Positions 1 through 9,528 of a stretch of DNA of 64,000 nt are shown here, piece by piece. The stretch lies in the NCBI GenBank assembly GCA_023421135.1, contig JAEZUG010000088.1, forward strand, positions 18,643-82,642. The letters run 5' to 3'. The translations under genes were made by a program, and so were the position numbers. The first letter of the stretch is position 1. Each line of letters begins with the position of its first letter. The notes beneath the pieces are model-generated. The model did not search any database, had not been told where the DNA came from, and saw only the letters and a list, made by a program, of their open reading frames with translations. The DNA is from Candidatus Cloacimonadota bacterium (GTDB lineage: Bacteria; Cloacimonadota; Cloacimonadia; Cloacimonadales; Cloacimonadaceae).

Positions 1-514
1 CATGACAGGGGAGTGAGGGATTAAACCATAATTCTTGTTTATCCGGCGCATGACCCGGGGTTCCGCTCCTCCACCCCACCAAACCGCAAGCGGTTTGGCG
101 AGGACACCGGTCGCTTCACCCCGGGCTATAGAATGTCGCTCCTCCGGAGCTGGCGGGGATTTTATCGGGTGCTCCGGATACTACCTGAAATGCCGTTCCT
201 TCGGAACTCTGGGGGTATTGATTGAACAAAAGAATCCGTACCGACGGTTCTGTTCCGAGGGGCTTACGCACCCTCGCTATGATCTTTCGCCCGCAAGGGG
301 CTTTGTCCACAGGTTGATTTACTCCGGAGCTGGCGGGCAGACACGCAGGTCTGCACCTACAGGACTGTGGCTTTAGTCTCCCAGCTCCACACGTACGGTC
401 TAATCCCTAGTCCCTAATCCCTAATCACTAAGCGAAGCCGCAGTCTCCCAGCTTCACACTTACCGGACTTGTCACTTGTCACTCGTCACTTGCACTCTCT
501 GTTCACTGTTCACA
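1..514. repeat. Intergenic region of mixed short repeats
   Basis: No convincing gene lies here; the short open frames are translations of repeats. Seen: a perfect hairpin (CCAAACCGC / GCGGTTTGG, 79-98); one inverted copy of the REP-like repeat at about 180-208, which is expanded near 49.4-50.0 and 61-62 kb; repeated 'ctccggagctggcggg' segments near 142-160 and 321-337; and a heptamer-rich repeat (units like GTGACNA and GTGAACA on the minus strand) at about 430-512 that runs up to the stop codon of the next gene. Confidence 0.7.
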
Positions 515-967
515 TCACCAGGCCATCCCCCGCACCGGAGCGCTTTCGGTCACATATTCGTTGATCCTGGCTTTTAGTACGTTAAACTCCATCTCGTGGC
601 AGTTATCGTTGTTGAACCGGCTCATAATAGAGCTCATGGGAACATAAACCAAGCGGCTTCCCCCGCTATACTCGTCACGCCAGTAGGCACCGACATACTT
701 CACGGCCTTGAGCTGACCAATCCGCGTCACCTGAATTGACAATTCCCAATCCGCCTGTACGTAGAGGATGATGGCAGCCGCCCAGGCTACCCAGGCATTG
801 GCCTGAGCTTCGTCTCCCGAAAAACCTTTGGGGATCCAATAGACATCTCCGTCATGGTAGTCAATCTTGCCGTTGTAATAAAGCGTGTTCAGGACATCGT
901 CAAAACTTATAGCGCTCAACAGAGCAATGTAGCAAAACAAAAACAGAAGCAAAGCAATTCTTTTCAT
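515..967 (-). CDS. Small secreted hypothetical protein
   Basis: A 150-residue protein beginning with a clear signal peptide: Lys-Arg after the Met, then a run of Leu/Phe/Ile to about residue 19. The rest is a soluble domain rich in Tyr, Trp and Asp with no motif I recognise. The start is supported by a GGAGG ribosome binding site five bases upstream of the ATG. It is read in the same direction as mnmE but separated by about 250 bp, so it need not be in that operon. A dispersed heptamer repeat directly abuts its stop codon. Function unknown; probably periplasmic or surface-exposed. Confidence 0.6.
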   Translation of the reverse strand: MKRIALLLFLFCYIALLSAISFDDVLNTLYYNGKIDYHDGDVYWIPKGFSGDEAQANAWVAWAAAIILYVQADWELSIQVTRIGQLKAVKYVGAYWRDEYSGGSRLVYVPMSSIMSRFNNDNCHEMEFNVLKARINEYVTESAPVRGMAW

Positions 968-1218
968 GATCGCCTCCCACTTTTATTGTTTATTATAGCC
1001 GATGCGGAGACAAAGGCAAGGCTAAAGGGGATTATCTTGGTTCTGAGTAACTCACTGGAGTGGATATCCTTCCACTATACCCAGGAGCTCGGACAAGAGA
1101 AGGTGAGAGGTGGGGGGGATACTGACTGTGCTGCGCAGCTCTTGTCACTGGTCACTGGTCACTCCCAGAAAAGCGACAAGATGTCGCTTCCACTCTGTTC
1201 ACTGTTCACTGACTAGGG
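968..1218. repeat. Short intergenic gap with heptamer repeat
   Basis: Part of the dispersed repeat family (cttgtcactggtcactggtc..., ctgttcactgttcactg) occupies about 1138-1213 and ends a few bases before the mnmE stop codon. It contains a local inverted repeat 'gcgacaagatgtcgc'. No gene is supported here. Confidence 0.55.
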
Positions 1219-2607
1219 TCACTTCCCAATGCAGAAATTGGCGAAGATCTCCCCCAGCATGTCTTCGCCGGCGGTGGTGCCCAGGATTTCCTGCAGGGCG
1301 GAGGCGGCTTCGATGAGGTCGAAGGCGATGAATTCGTAGCCCAGGTCGCTCTGATATGCCTTTAGTGACTCCTTGAGTGAGGTTATCGAGCGCTTCAGAG
1401 CTGCCAGTTGACGGCTATTGGTCACCAGCGCACCCTGAGGCAGCTCGCGGGGGAGCTGCAAGCGGTTCAGAATCTCGTTTTGCAGCGGCTGCAGTCCATG
1501 TTCCAGAACCGTGGAAAGAGGTAGCAGATTATCCGGCAGATTATGGGATTGCAAGTAGTTATACCATTCTTCCGCCGAGGGTAGGCTGTCGAATCCTGCC
1601 AGATCGATCTTGCTGAGGAGAGGGATCAGGCGAGGGTCATCGGCTGAGATCCCGGCAGGTGCCGAGCTGCTAAGTCCAGTGCTGCTGCTATCCTGCAGGT
1701 AGAGGATCAGGTCTGCGCTTTCTAAAAGCTTGTGAGTCTTGGAAATACCCATCTGTTCTATGCTGTCCTCAGAAAGCCGTAAGCCGGCTGTATCGAAGAC
1801 TATCAGCTTGTAGCCGGCGAGCTGAACGTGCTCTTCCAGATAGTCGCGCGTGGTGCCGGGTTGGGGGCTGACCAGGGCGCGGTCTTCCTCCAGGAAAGCG
1901 TTGAAGAGTGAGGATTTACCAGCATTGGGTGCTCCTGCCAGGCAAAGGCGGATGCCTTCGCGGATGAACTTGCCGCCTCTGCTCTTCTCTGCCAGAGCCT
2001 CTGAAGCGGCAATAATACCGGAAAGCTCTATCTCAAAGGCAGATAGATCCAGTGGCAGGTCTTGATCCGAGAAGTCTATGGCCAGCTCTATTCTGATCCT
2101 GGCTTGGCGAATGCGCTCCAATAGCTCAGTCAAAGCCGTAGTGAGCTTGCCCTTCAGTTGCTGCAGAGCAGAGGCTTCCGCCTTCTCGCCCTCGGCGGTG
2201 ATGAGATCGTTAACCGCTTCCGCCTGAATGAGATCGAGCTTGCCATTGAGATAGGCTCTGCGGGTGAATTCTCCAGGGGTGGCCAGCCGGCAATCCAGCA
2301 GCAGATCTTCCAGGATGCGGGCGACGATGAGGGGGTTGCCATGACAGCTCAGTTCAACCGTATCCTCTCCCGTATAACTATGTGGGGCAATGAATTTGTA
2401 GAGCAGCACCTCATCCAGGGCCGTGCCGTTTTGGGAGACATAACAGCCGTAGATGATGCTGTGGGAGGTGCTGGAGAGCAGCTTTTCCGGATGGTCAAAA
2501 CGGGAGGCTGCCAGCTCAATTGCTCCTTTCCCGCTGATTCTAATAAGGCTAACGGCTGCCTGTCCCGGAGCACTGAGCGGGGCGCAGATGATATCTGTGA
2601 AAGTCAT
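1219..2607 (-). CDS. mnmE: tRNA uridine-5-carboxymethylaminomethyl modification GTPase MnmE
   Basis: MnmE works with MnmG to make cmnm5U at the wobble position of tRNAs. The 462-residue length is normal for the family. Seen: an N-terminal folate-binding type domain; a G domain with P-loop GAPNAGKSS (about residues 225-233), the TTRDYLEE switch region, DTAGLR (G3) and SKID in place of NKxD (G4); and the C-terminal CIGK ending that matches the family's invariant C-x-GK tail. Its ATG overlaps the dxs stop by four bases (ATGA), so the two are translationally coupled at the distal end of the 10.9-1.2 kb operon. Confidence 0.96.
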   Translation of the reverse strand: MTFTDIICAPLSAPGQAAVSLIRISGKGAIELAASRFDHPEKLLSSTSHSIIYGCYVSQNGTALDEVLLYKFIAPHSYTGEDTVELSCHGNPLIVARILEDLLLDCRLATPGEFTRRAYLNGKLDLIQAEAVNDLITAEGEKAEASALQQLKGKLTTALTELLERIRQARIRIELAIDFSDQDLPLDLSAFEIELSGIIAASEALAEKSRGGKFIREGIRLCLAGAPNAGKSSLFNAFLEEDRALVSPQPGTTRDYLEEHVQLAGYKLIVFDTAGLRLSEDSIEQMGISKTHKLLESADLILYLQDSSSTGLSSSAPAGISADDPRLIPLLSKIDLAGFDSLPSAEEWYNYLQSHNLPDNLLPLSTVLEHGLQPLQNEILNRLQLPRELPQGALVTNSRQLAALKRSITSLKESLKAYQSDLGYEFIAFDLIEAASALQEILGTTAGEDMLGEIFANFCIGK

Positions 2608-4463
2608 CGGTTCTGATTGAAGATAATATCTGCCAGAAGCTCCGGATCCAGACCTAGCATGTCATTGAGCTGGTTGATCTTGCCATGTGGAACAAACTCA
2701 TCCGGATAGCCAAAGTTATGCACTTTACAGGCTTCTTTGGCCAAGAGCTGAGCGATTGTGCTGCCGATGCCACCCAAGCGGCTATTTGTTTCAAAAGTAT
2801 AGATATGATGGCAGATACGCCCCAGATCAAGTAGCAGCTCTTCATCCAAAGGTTTGAGTGAGACCAGGTCGATAAGCCGGGCCGGCAGTCCTTTCTCAGC
2901 CAGTCTGGCCTGTACTCTCTGCGCCAACGGAAGGCTGTCTCCGGCTGAGACCAGGGCTATCTCTCCTTGTTTATGTAGTTGCAATGCTATGCCAGGGATA
3001 AACTTGTAATCTTCCACATTCTCGCAATTTGCAGTCCCTCTGGGGTAACGGATGGCGATGGGGCCATCCTTGTAGGCAGCGGCATATTCCAGGATGGCTT
3101 CCAGTTGCTGCGCGCTGGAAGGGGCAAAGAATTGCAGATTGGGCACGAAGTTCAGGAACGAGATGTCGAAAGCACCGTGGTGCGTGGCGCCGTCTTCGCC
3201 CACCAGGCCGGCTCTGTCTATACAGAAAACTACGGGGAGGCGAGGCAGGGCAACATCGTGAATGATCTGATCCAGAGCTCTCTGAAAGAAGGTGGAATAG
3301 ATTGCCACAAAAGGTTTTGCACCTCCTGCGGCCATACCTGCTGCGAGGGTCACGGCGTGTTGTTCGGCGATGCCGACATCAAAGAATTGCTCGGGCAGGG
3401 CTGCCTCGAAACCGGAGAGGCCGGTGCCTGCTCCCATGGCGGCAGAGATGGCAACGATATTCTTGTTGTCCTTGGCGAGCAGCGTGAGTTTATTGCCCAT
3501 GACCTCGCTCCAGCTTTCCTTGCCGCTGCATTGGGTTTTGCCGCTTTTGGGATCAAATCCGCCCACACCGTGGAATAGCGAGGCGTTGCGCTCGGCGGGC
3601 TGGTAGCCTTTGCCCTTGCGGGTGACGAGGTGGATGAGCACAGGGCCGACCATGTAATTCTTTACGCGCCTGAGGATTGCCATCACCTGCTCGATATTGT
3701 GGCCGTCGATGGGGCCGACGTATTTGAGCCCGAGATCTTCAAAGATGATGTTGGGCACCAGGATATTGATCATGGATTCCTCCAGCTTTTGAGCGCCATA
3801 GATGAAACGGCGGCGGATGCTGGAAGGCAGACTGTGGCTGATATCCCAGATCTGTTTTTTGAGGGAGTTATACTCACGGCTGGCGAGCATGCGCGCCATG
3901 TATTTCTGAAGGCCGCCCACGTTTTTGGAAATGGACATGGCGTTGTCGTTCAAGATCACGATGAACTTATTGGGCTGGAGGTGTCCGGCATGGTTGAGGG
4001 CTTCAAAGCTCATGCCTCCGGTGAGGGCGCCATCTCCGATCACCGCAATGCAGTGACCTCGCTCGCCTTTCAGATCGCGGGCGCAGGCCAGGCCCAGAGC
4101 GGCAGAGATGGAGGTGCTGGAGTGGCCGGTGCTAAAGTGGTCGTAAGGGCTTTCATCGCGGTTTGTGAAGCCGCTGATCCCGCCCAAGGTGCGCAGAGTG
4201 TCAAAGCGCTGGTTGCGTCCGGTGAGTATCTTCCAGGCATAGGCTTGGTGACCAACGTCCCAGACAATCTTATCTTGTTTGAAATCAAATACTTTGAGCA
4301 GGGCAATGGTGAAATCCACCGCACCCAGACTGGGTGCTATGTGGCCACCGTTGTGCGAAACCACGCCCACGATGCGCTTGCGGGTTTCGGCTGCCAGGGT
4401 CTTGAGCTCTTCATCGGAGAGCTTCTTTAAGTCGGATGGATCGTTGATTCTTTCCAGGATCAT
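2604..4463 (-). CDS. dxs: 1-deoxy-D-xylulose-5-phosphate synthase
   Basis: Thiamine-diphosphate enzyme that condenses pyruvate and glyceraldehyde-3-phosphate, the first step of the MEP isoprenoid pathway. Seen: WDVGHQAYAWKILTGR near the N-terminus, the ThDP-binding GDGALTGGMSFEALN followed by LNDN, and the transketolase central and C-terminal domains (DRAGLVGEDG, YPRG). An ATG at 4463, preceded by AGGAGG at 4468-4473, gives 619 residues, the family's usual size; the open frame extends 34 codons further upstream but that extension is not family-like. The stop codon of the upstream BatA/VWA gene lies inside this ribosome binding site, and the gene overlaps mnmE by four bases. Confidence 0.96.
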   Translation of the reverse strand: MILERINDPSDLKKLSDEELKTLAAETRKRIVGVVSHNGGHIAPSLGAVDFTIALLKVFDFKQDKIVWDVGHQAYAWKILTGRNQRFDTLRTLGGISGFTNRDESPYDHFSTGHSSTSISAALGLACARDLKGERGHCIAVIGDGALTGGMSFEALNHAGHLQPNKFIVILNDNAMSISKNVGGLQKYMARMLASREYNSLKKQIWDISHSLPSSIRRRFIYGAQKLEESMINILVPNIIFEDLGLKYVGPIDGHNIEQVMAILRRVKNYMVGPVLIHLVTRKGKGYQPAERNASLFHGVGGFDPKSGKTQCSGKESWSEVMGNKLTLLAKDNKNIVAISAAMGAGTGLSGFEAALPEQFFDVGIAEQHAVTLAAGMAAGGAKPFVAIYSTFFQRALDQIIHDVALPRLPVVFCIDRAGLVGEDGATHHGAFDISFLNFVPNLQFFAPSSAQQLEAILEYAAAYKDGPIAIRYPRGTANCENVEDYKFIPGIALQLHKQGEIALVSAGDSLPLAQRVQARLAEKGLPARLIDLVSLKPLDEELLLDLGRICHHIYTFETNSRLGGIGSTIAQLLAKEACKVHNFGYPDEFVPHGKINQLNDMLGLDPELLADIIFNQNR

Positions 4464-4471
4464 GTTTCCTC

Positions 4472-6415
4472 CTATTTGCTTTGGTCTGGTCTTTGCTCTT
4501 CCAGCTTGACCAGAATGATCTCCACCAGCACCAGTAAAAGTGCGGCGATCAGGAGATATTTCCACAAATCAAAGCCCAAACGGCTCTGAAAGATCTGGCT
4601 CTGCCAGTTCTTGGACAGTTGTTTATAAGTTCTGTGGCCGGAGAAATCCATCCGGCGATAGTCTCCCTCGGTGTAATCCGGATCGACTGCCAGGGCTTCT
4701 TCGACCAGGTCAAAACGGGTGTAAAGACCGGGTTCGGTGAGCTTGTAGCTGCGGTTGGCAAGCTCTATGCGGCTGCCATCGGGCAGAGTGAGGGCAGAGG
4801 CTCTCACTGGGTCTCCGAGGGCTTTCTTGCTCAGTTCCGGGTTGCCCGCTCCCAGATATTGAAAGCTGCGCATCATCAGCACCGGGAAGGCAGGATCGAG
4901 CAGGAATCTGCTGCGTTGGCTGGATAGATCCAGGGTGAGGAGTAGAGATTTCTCTCCCGCCAGCATCAGGGCATCTCCTCCGGCAGAAAGGATGGGGTTG
5001 GCGGTTCCCCGGCTCCGGGCAGGATGGAAATCTGCCACGCTCTGCAGGCTGTTCTGACGATCTGCCACCAGGGAGCTGATATAGTGATGCTGATTCACAA
5101 AATCGATGCTGCGGGGGCTTTGGGAATACTCTCCCAGAGAGATGGAGAAATGCTGCTGAAGCCAGGCTTTATAGTCCTGATTGAGGCTGGAGCCTATGGT
5201 GTAGATGATGCCCTTGCCCGCTGCAGCGCTGCTGGTGAGCAGCTCCCGCAAGCGGGGATTGAAGCTGCGGATTCCGCTGAGCAGGATGAGGTTGTAGTCT
5301 TTCAGAACGGCGTTGTTCAGGTTGGAGGGATGGATGGTGCTGCTGAGGCCACCGCTGCCTGTATAAACGCTCAAGATTGAGGCCAGGGCGGCAGGAACGC
5401 TGCCGGTTTCGCTGATGATTACCACCCGGGGATTGAGATAGAAGGGGAAGGCAAAATAGCTGCGGTTATCGGCTTCCAGACGGTCGTCCAGCACCTCGAT
5501 ATAGCCATTCTGCCAGCCATCGGTCTGCAGCTCGATCTGGATGGTTTCGGTTACGGACTCCCGGGCAGGAAGGCTCACAAATTTCTCTCCCAGCTTGATG
5601 CCGTTTACCACAGCTTTGACCAGCACGTCTTCACGCGCACTGCTGCCGTAGTTCGTGAGTTTAAATTCTATTGTCTGGCTGCGCTTACGCTCCACCAATT
5701 GTGCCAGAGGCTTGGCTTCCTGAACGCTCAGATTGGCAGGCTCCTCCACCCTGGGCAGGGGAATCATCAGAACGGGATAGGCGGTCTTTTTGGGGTAATC
5801 CTGAGCCTGTAGATCGGTAAGCAGGTGAATCTCCCTGTTGGGGAGCTGAGTCTCCGCCAGCTTGCGTTCTGCCAGCTTGTGGAGCTCTTCCAGGCTGGAC
5901 GGCAGGTGAGTGATCTTTACGCTCTGCAAAAGCTCGGGTGGAATCCTACCCGGCAGGATCTGAGCATGAAGGCTGTTCCAGTGCTCATCGGAGGTGATCA
6001 GGATCAGACGATCGTCACTCTTTGTAAGCTTGTTCAGCTCCAGCAAGCGTTCTTTGGCGTGTTCCAAAAGGCTTTTGGTGCCGGAGATCCGGTCCATGCT
6101 GTAGGAAGTGTCCAGGATGATTGCCAGGGCTGTGGGAGGATGTTTTCCAGAGGGTTTGAGCAGGCCGGAACGCAGCATGGGCCTCGCTACCGAGAGCACC
6201 ACCAGCAGAATGATCAGCATCCGGATGATGAGCAGCAGGAGGTTCTTCAGCTTGGCGCGTTTCTTCTCCTGCTCTTGACTAAGCTTGATAAAGCGCAGAG
6301 AGGAAAAGATCACCCGCTTGGGCTTGCGTTTGGCCAATAGCCAGATCAGAAGAGGCAGAATTGTGGCTGCCGCAAAGATCAGGAGCCCGGTATTCAGGAA
6401 GGATAGCTGAAACAT
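4472..6415 (-). CDS. BatA-domain / VWA membrane protein
   Basis: A 647-residue protein with two N-terminal membrane segments separated by a basic loop (the BatA-type double anchor, residues about 5-80). A von Willebrand A-like region follows with the MIDAS start DTSYSM near residue 105; a long periplasmic portion and a final membrane helix (LWKYLLIAALLLVLVEIIL) come just before the C-terminus. This layout is typical of proteins next to aerotolerance-type (Bat) or glutamine-amidotransferase-like surface proteins. Its exact role is unknown. It overlaps the dxs ribosome binding site and follows the PorV-like gene by 24 bp, so all are probably co-transcribed. Confidence 0.75.
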   Translation of the reverse strand: MFQLSFLNTGLLIFAAATILPLLIWLLAKRKPKRVIFSSLRFIKLSQEQEKKRAKLKNLLLLIIRMLIILLVVLSVARPMLRSGLLKPSGKHPPTALAIILDTSYSMDRISGTKSLLEHAKERLLELNKLTKSDDRLILITSDEHWNSLHAQILPGRIPPELLQSVKITHLPSSLEELHKLAERKLAETQLPNREIHLLTDLQAQDYPKKTAYPVLMIPLPRVEEPANLSVQEAKPLAQLVERKRSQTIEFKLTNYGSSAREDVLVKAVVNGIKLGEKFVSLPARESVTETIQIELQTDGWQNGYIEVLDDRLEADNRSYFAFPFYLNPRVVIISETGSVPAALASILSVYTGSGGLSSTIHPSNLNNAVLKDYNLILLSGIRSFNPRLRELLTSSAAAGKGIIYTIGSSLNQDYKAWLQQHFSISLGEYSQSPRSIDFVNQHHYISSLVADRQNSLQSVADFHPARSRGTANPILSAGGDALMLAGEKSLLLTLDLSSQRSRFLLDPAFPVLMMRSFQYLGAGNPELSKKALGDPVRASALTLPDGSRIELANRSYKLTEPGLYTRFDLVEEALAVDPDYTEGDYRRMDFSGHRTYKQLSKNWQSQIFQSRLGFDLWKYLLIAALLLVLVEIILVKLEEQRPDQSK

Positions 6416-6439
6416 TTACTCACACCCTCAGGCAGGGCT

Positions 6440-7483
6440 TCACTGGAAATCCACTCCCATGGAAAAGAGATATTGGCTGTCTTTCAGCACCATGCCACGG
6501 TTGGTCATGGAGACGTCAAACCGGAAGATATTGTAGTTGTAACCTGTTCCAAACGTATAGTTTATGTTTTTGGTGCCATAAAAATCATGCGAGAACATTC
6601 CGAGGCGCAGTCCCAAGCCCTGGGAGGAATTTTCTGCACCCATCAGGCTGCTGCCACCCCAAGTCCAATTGTGCTCCAGACCGAAGTGGTAGCTAGTGCC
6701 GGGATCTTTGGCGACCTTGTACTGAATGCCGCCCAGCAGGGTGGTGTTGCCGCTGTGATACTCTGCACCGAGTGCCATTCTGCGTTGCACCGGCTTGGAA
6801 GGATAGTTCTCCCAATAGAGCCGGGAAAAGATATCGTAAACCACTCCGCCAAAGGTGAAATCCCCCTGATCGTAGGTGAAGCCCAGATCAGCGCCAAAGC
6901 CCTTGACTTTGTCGTCGATAAAGGAATCCCGGATCAGGCTGAGACCCACTTTATGCTCTTTGAGATAGACCAGGCGTCCGCTGTAATACTTCAGGCTCAG
7001 TCCCGCTTTCAGAGCCGGATAGCGGCTATCCGAAGCGGCCAGGGAAAGCTGTACTTTGTCCATCTTGTAGTCGTAATAGAGCAGGCTGTCACCCGCAGCG
7101 TTCCAGCGATTGATGTGCACATTGGCAGCCGGATGATAGGCAAAGCCAAATTGTTTGGAACTCAGAACGAAGTATTGAAATTGCTTGTCACGCAGAGCAT
7201 TGGAGATCTGCATCGCTTGCCAGATGGACATATCGTCGTCATTTGCCAGCCGGAAGGATGTGCTGAGACTGGTGTGTTCGTTACCCACCAATACCGCAGG
7301 ATTGTGATAGGTGCCAAAGGCATCCACCGAGCCTGTGATATTCATCCCGCCCATACCCATGGAGATGGGAGAGACGTTATGCTCCGGCAGGTTGTAATCG
7401 TATTCCGTGATGGGTAGAACAGTCTGGGCAAAGATCGCTCCCAGGCTCAGAACTATCACCAGACAAAGTATATAGCTTTTCAT
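6440..7483 (-). CDS. PorV/PorQ-type outer-membrane beta-barrel protein
   Basis: A 347-residue protein with a signal peptide (MKSYILCLVIVLSLGAIFAQ). It contains the family-typical NVSPISMGMGGMNITG stretch followed by FGTYHNPAVL, seen in PorV/PorQ and FadL-like barrels, and then alternating beta-strand sequence ending in an aromatic residue before the last residue (VDFQ). PorV proteins shuttle or tether type IX secretion substrates at the cell surface. That fits the sorting-domain protein at 39.4 kb, though no T9SS motor genes are in this window. Co-directional with BatA/VWA and PAP2 genes, with short gaps. Confidence 0.7.
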   Translation of the reverse strand: MKSYILCLVIVLSLGAIFAQTVLPITEYDYNLPEHNVSPISMGMGGMNITGSVDAFGTYHNPAVLVGNEHTSLSTSFRLANDDDMSIWQAMQISNALRDKQFQYFVLSSKQFGFAYHPAANVHINRWNAAGDSLLYYDYKMDKVQLSLAASDSRYPALKAGLSLKYYSGRLVYLKEHKVGLSLIRDSFIDDKVKGFGADLGFTYDQGDFTFGGVVYDIFSRLYWENYPSKPVQRRMALGAEYHSGNTTLLGGIQYKVAKDPGTSYHFGLEHNWTWGGSSLMGAENSSQGLGLRLGMFSHDFYGTKNINYTFGTGYNYNIFRFDVSMTNRGMVLKDSQYLFSMGVDFQ

Positions 7484-7492
7484 TAGTCTCCT

Positions 7493-8449
7493 TTACAAGG
7501 CAGCCCCGGGGATGCCCTTTTTCTGCATTGACGAGTGTACCCACAGCGCCAGATAATAGCCGCCCACTCCGGTGAAGAGCCCCATCACCATGTCTATAAA
7601 CCAGTGATAATGGCAATAAACCGTGGCCAGAGCCAGGAAGAAACTAATCACCACAAAGAGATAGCCCAGCTTGCGCAGATGCCGCAGAGCCGAGACGGTG
7701 AGCACAGTGGCAATCGCTACGTGGGATGAAGGGAAGGCTCCGCCCAAGTGTTTGCTAACGTTATAGATATAGGCCATGATATGGGTAAAGGGTCCGCCCC
7801 GGTAGAGCTTGGTGAGTTCCATCGCCTCCGGGAAATATCTCCCCCCGATCACCGGCAACAGTGAGAAGAGGAAATAACAGAGGTAAAACACAAAACTGAG
7901 CGTGAAGATGATCTCCCCAAAGGCCTTTTTGTTCTTGAAATAGAAATAGAGCGGCAAGCCTGCAATCATCGGATAATAGCAGAAATAGGCAAAGTGAAAG
8001 AGCTCCGAAATCCACCAGGAATCGTACTTCACTCCCCACTCCATAGAGGGCAGATAGCCAAAGATACTGCGGTCAATCTCGTAGAAAAAGGGATCGATCC
8101 ACTGGGGGAAGAGTATGCGGTTCACACTGTATAAGGACGTGAAGAAGAAGCCAAAGAAAGCCACCGGATAGATGCCCCGCACAAAGCTGAGCAAGCGGTA
8201 GAGCTTGCTCTTGGCAGAGGGATCGAGCTGCGCCTGTCCATAGGCGAGCAGCAGGATAAAGCCTGCTATCACAGAGAAATACAGGGTATGCTTGTAAGGC
8301 TCCACGGCGCGTCCCACCAGCATCCCAAGGCCCAGATAGAGCAGAATCCAGGCGCAATAGACGAGGCTGATGAGATCCAGAGAACTGAGGCTAACCCGGT
8401 TAATCGATCTTGGTTTCATAGATTCTATAGGTTTTATAGGGATCGGCAT
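7493..8449 (-). CDS. PAP2-superfamily membrane phosphatase / inositolphosphotransferase-like
   Basis: A 318-residue polytopic membrane protein. The PAP2 catalytic motifs are visible: FPSSHVA near residue 240 and YHWFIDMVMG near residue 285, which supply the catalytic His and the charge-relay His/Asp. The GGRYFP stretch and long hydrophobic N-terminal half resemble the Aur1/inositol-phosphotransferase branch more than simple type-2 phosphatases. The start used here overlaps the upstream acetyltransferase gene by 50 bp and has a GGAG seven bases upstream; an internal ATG at 8419 is an alternative. Probably acts on phospholipid or undecaprenyl-phosphate headgroups, beside plsY. Confidence 0.75.
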   Translation of the reverse strand: MPIPIKPIESMKPRSINRVSLSSLDLISLVYCAWILLYLGLGMLVGRAVEPYKHTLYFSVIAGFILLLAYGQAQLDPSAKSKLYRLLSFVRGIYPVAFFGFFFTSLYSVNRILFPQWIDPFFYEIDRSIFGYLPSMEWGVKYDSWWISELFHFAYFCYYPMIAGLPLYFYFKNKKAFGEIIFTLSFVFYLCYFLFSLLPVIGGRYFPEAMELTKLYRGGPFTHIMAYIYNVSKHLGGAFPSSHVAIATVLTVSALRHLRKLGYLFVVISFFLALATVYCHYHWFIDMVMGLFTGVGGYYLALWVHSSMQKKGIPGAAL

Positions 8450-9518
8450 CCAGCATCTCCGCCACGCGCACCATCATGGTGTTGCATTCCAGCACCCAGG
8501 AAAACTCCCCATAATAGATCCCCTTGGGAATCCCGTTTTTGTAGGAGTAGTAATGAAATATCGTATCTATCCCGCGGTTCTTGTATTCTTCCAACACGCC
8601 CATCACGATCACCCGGGCAGAGCTGATCCGCTTCTTGGCGATGGCGGCTTTGAGCAGAGTGAGAGGATTGACCCGGCCGTGCATGACCTTGAGCACTTCG
8701 TTGTAATTTGGCAGAGCCAGGCTGAAGCCCACCGGCTTGCCATCGATCTCGGCAAAGAGCACCAGATCGGGATCCACCAAAGGCAGCATCTCGTCCACCA
8801 GATGGTGAAACTCCGCTTCTGTGAAGGGCACCGCACCCCAGTTATATTGCCAGGCCTCGGAGTAGAGCCGGAACACGGTCTCTATATCCTTACGCATCTG
8901 CACCTTATTCCGGCTGAGAGTATGGATGGTGGCCTTGGAACGCCTGAGGAGAGCATCGTGCAGCTTGGCCACCCGTTCCGGAATCTCCCGCTTCTCCGAG
9001 AAATAGGCATACATATCCATGGCTTTGGTGAGTCCATAGCCTTCGTAAAGCTTTTGATAATAAGGCAGTGCATGCGTCATCATCACAAAAGGAGGCGTCT
9101 CGAAGCCTTTCACCAGGAGCCCGCACTCTTCGTTGATCGTGAGGTTAAAGGGTCCCCTCATGCCTTCCCGCTTTTTGGCTTTGTTCCAGCGGTAGGCAGT
9201 CTCAAAGAGGGCATTGGCAACTTCCTGGTCGTTGATACACTCGAAGAAACCAAAGAAGCCCATCTCGTCCTTATGCTCGAGGTTGTGCCGGGTATTGGTT
9301 TGCGCGGAGATACGTCCCACTAGCTTATTATCTTTGTATGCCACAAAGAGTTCTGCTTCCGAATGCAGATAAAAAGGATTCTTGGTGGGATCAAAGAACT
9401 TGATCTGATCACTGATCAGGGGCGGCACCCAGTTCGGATCATTTTTGTAAAGACGGAACGGTAGCATGATGAAGCTCTTAAGCTCTTTTCTGCTGCTAAC
9501 CTTGCGAATTTCGACCAT
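8400..9518 (-). CDS. GNAT-like N-acetyltransferase family protein
   Basis: 372 residues, starting MVEIRKVSSRKELKSFI. The pattern KNDPNWVPPL near residue 30, followed by an acetyl-CoA-type fold in the C-terminal half (VLFAEIDGKPVGF, VIMGVLEEYKNRGIDT), matches the YghO-like acyl-/acetyltransferase family often found near phospholipid genes. The ATG at 9518 is chosen because AAGGAGG lies five bases upstream; a longer frame to 9539 exists but would include that ribosome binding site. Its neighbour plsY overlaps slightly. Substrate unknown. Confidence 0.7.
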   Translation of the reverse strand: MVEIRKVSSRKELKSFIMLPFRLYKNDPNWVPPLISDQIKFFDPTKNPFYLHSEAELFVAYKDNKLVGRISAQTNTRHNLEHKDEMGFFGFFECINDQEVANALFETAYRWNKAKKREGMRGPFNLTINEECGLLVKGFETPPFVMMTHALPYYQKLYEGYGLTKAMDMYAYFSEKREIPERVAKLHDALLRRSKATIHTLSRNKVQMRKDIETVFRLYSEAWQYNWGAVPFTEAEFHHLVDEMLPLVDPDLVLFAEIDGKPVGFSLALPNYNEVLKVMHGRVNPLTLLKAAIAKKRISSARVIVMGVLEEYKNRGIDTIFHYYSYKNGIPKGIYYGEFSWVLECNTMMVRVAEMLDADPYKTYRIYETKID

Positions 9519-9528
9519 CATCTCCTCC

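Noticed and set aside
35..376. 113-codon open frame at the left end
   Set aside because: It is a translation of REP-like and other dispersed repeats, with no ribosome binding site or protein features.
854..1216. 120-codon plus-strand frame over the first secreted gene and repeat
   Set aside because: It runs antisense to the small secreted gene and through the heptamer repeat, with no start signal.
6473..7417. 314-codon frame antisense to the PorV-like gene
   Set aside because: The minus-strand gene has a signal peptide and family motifs; the plus-strand frame has none.
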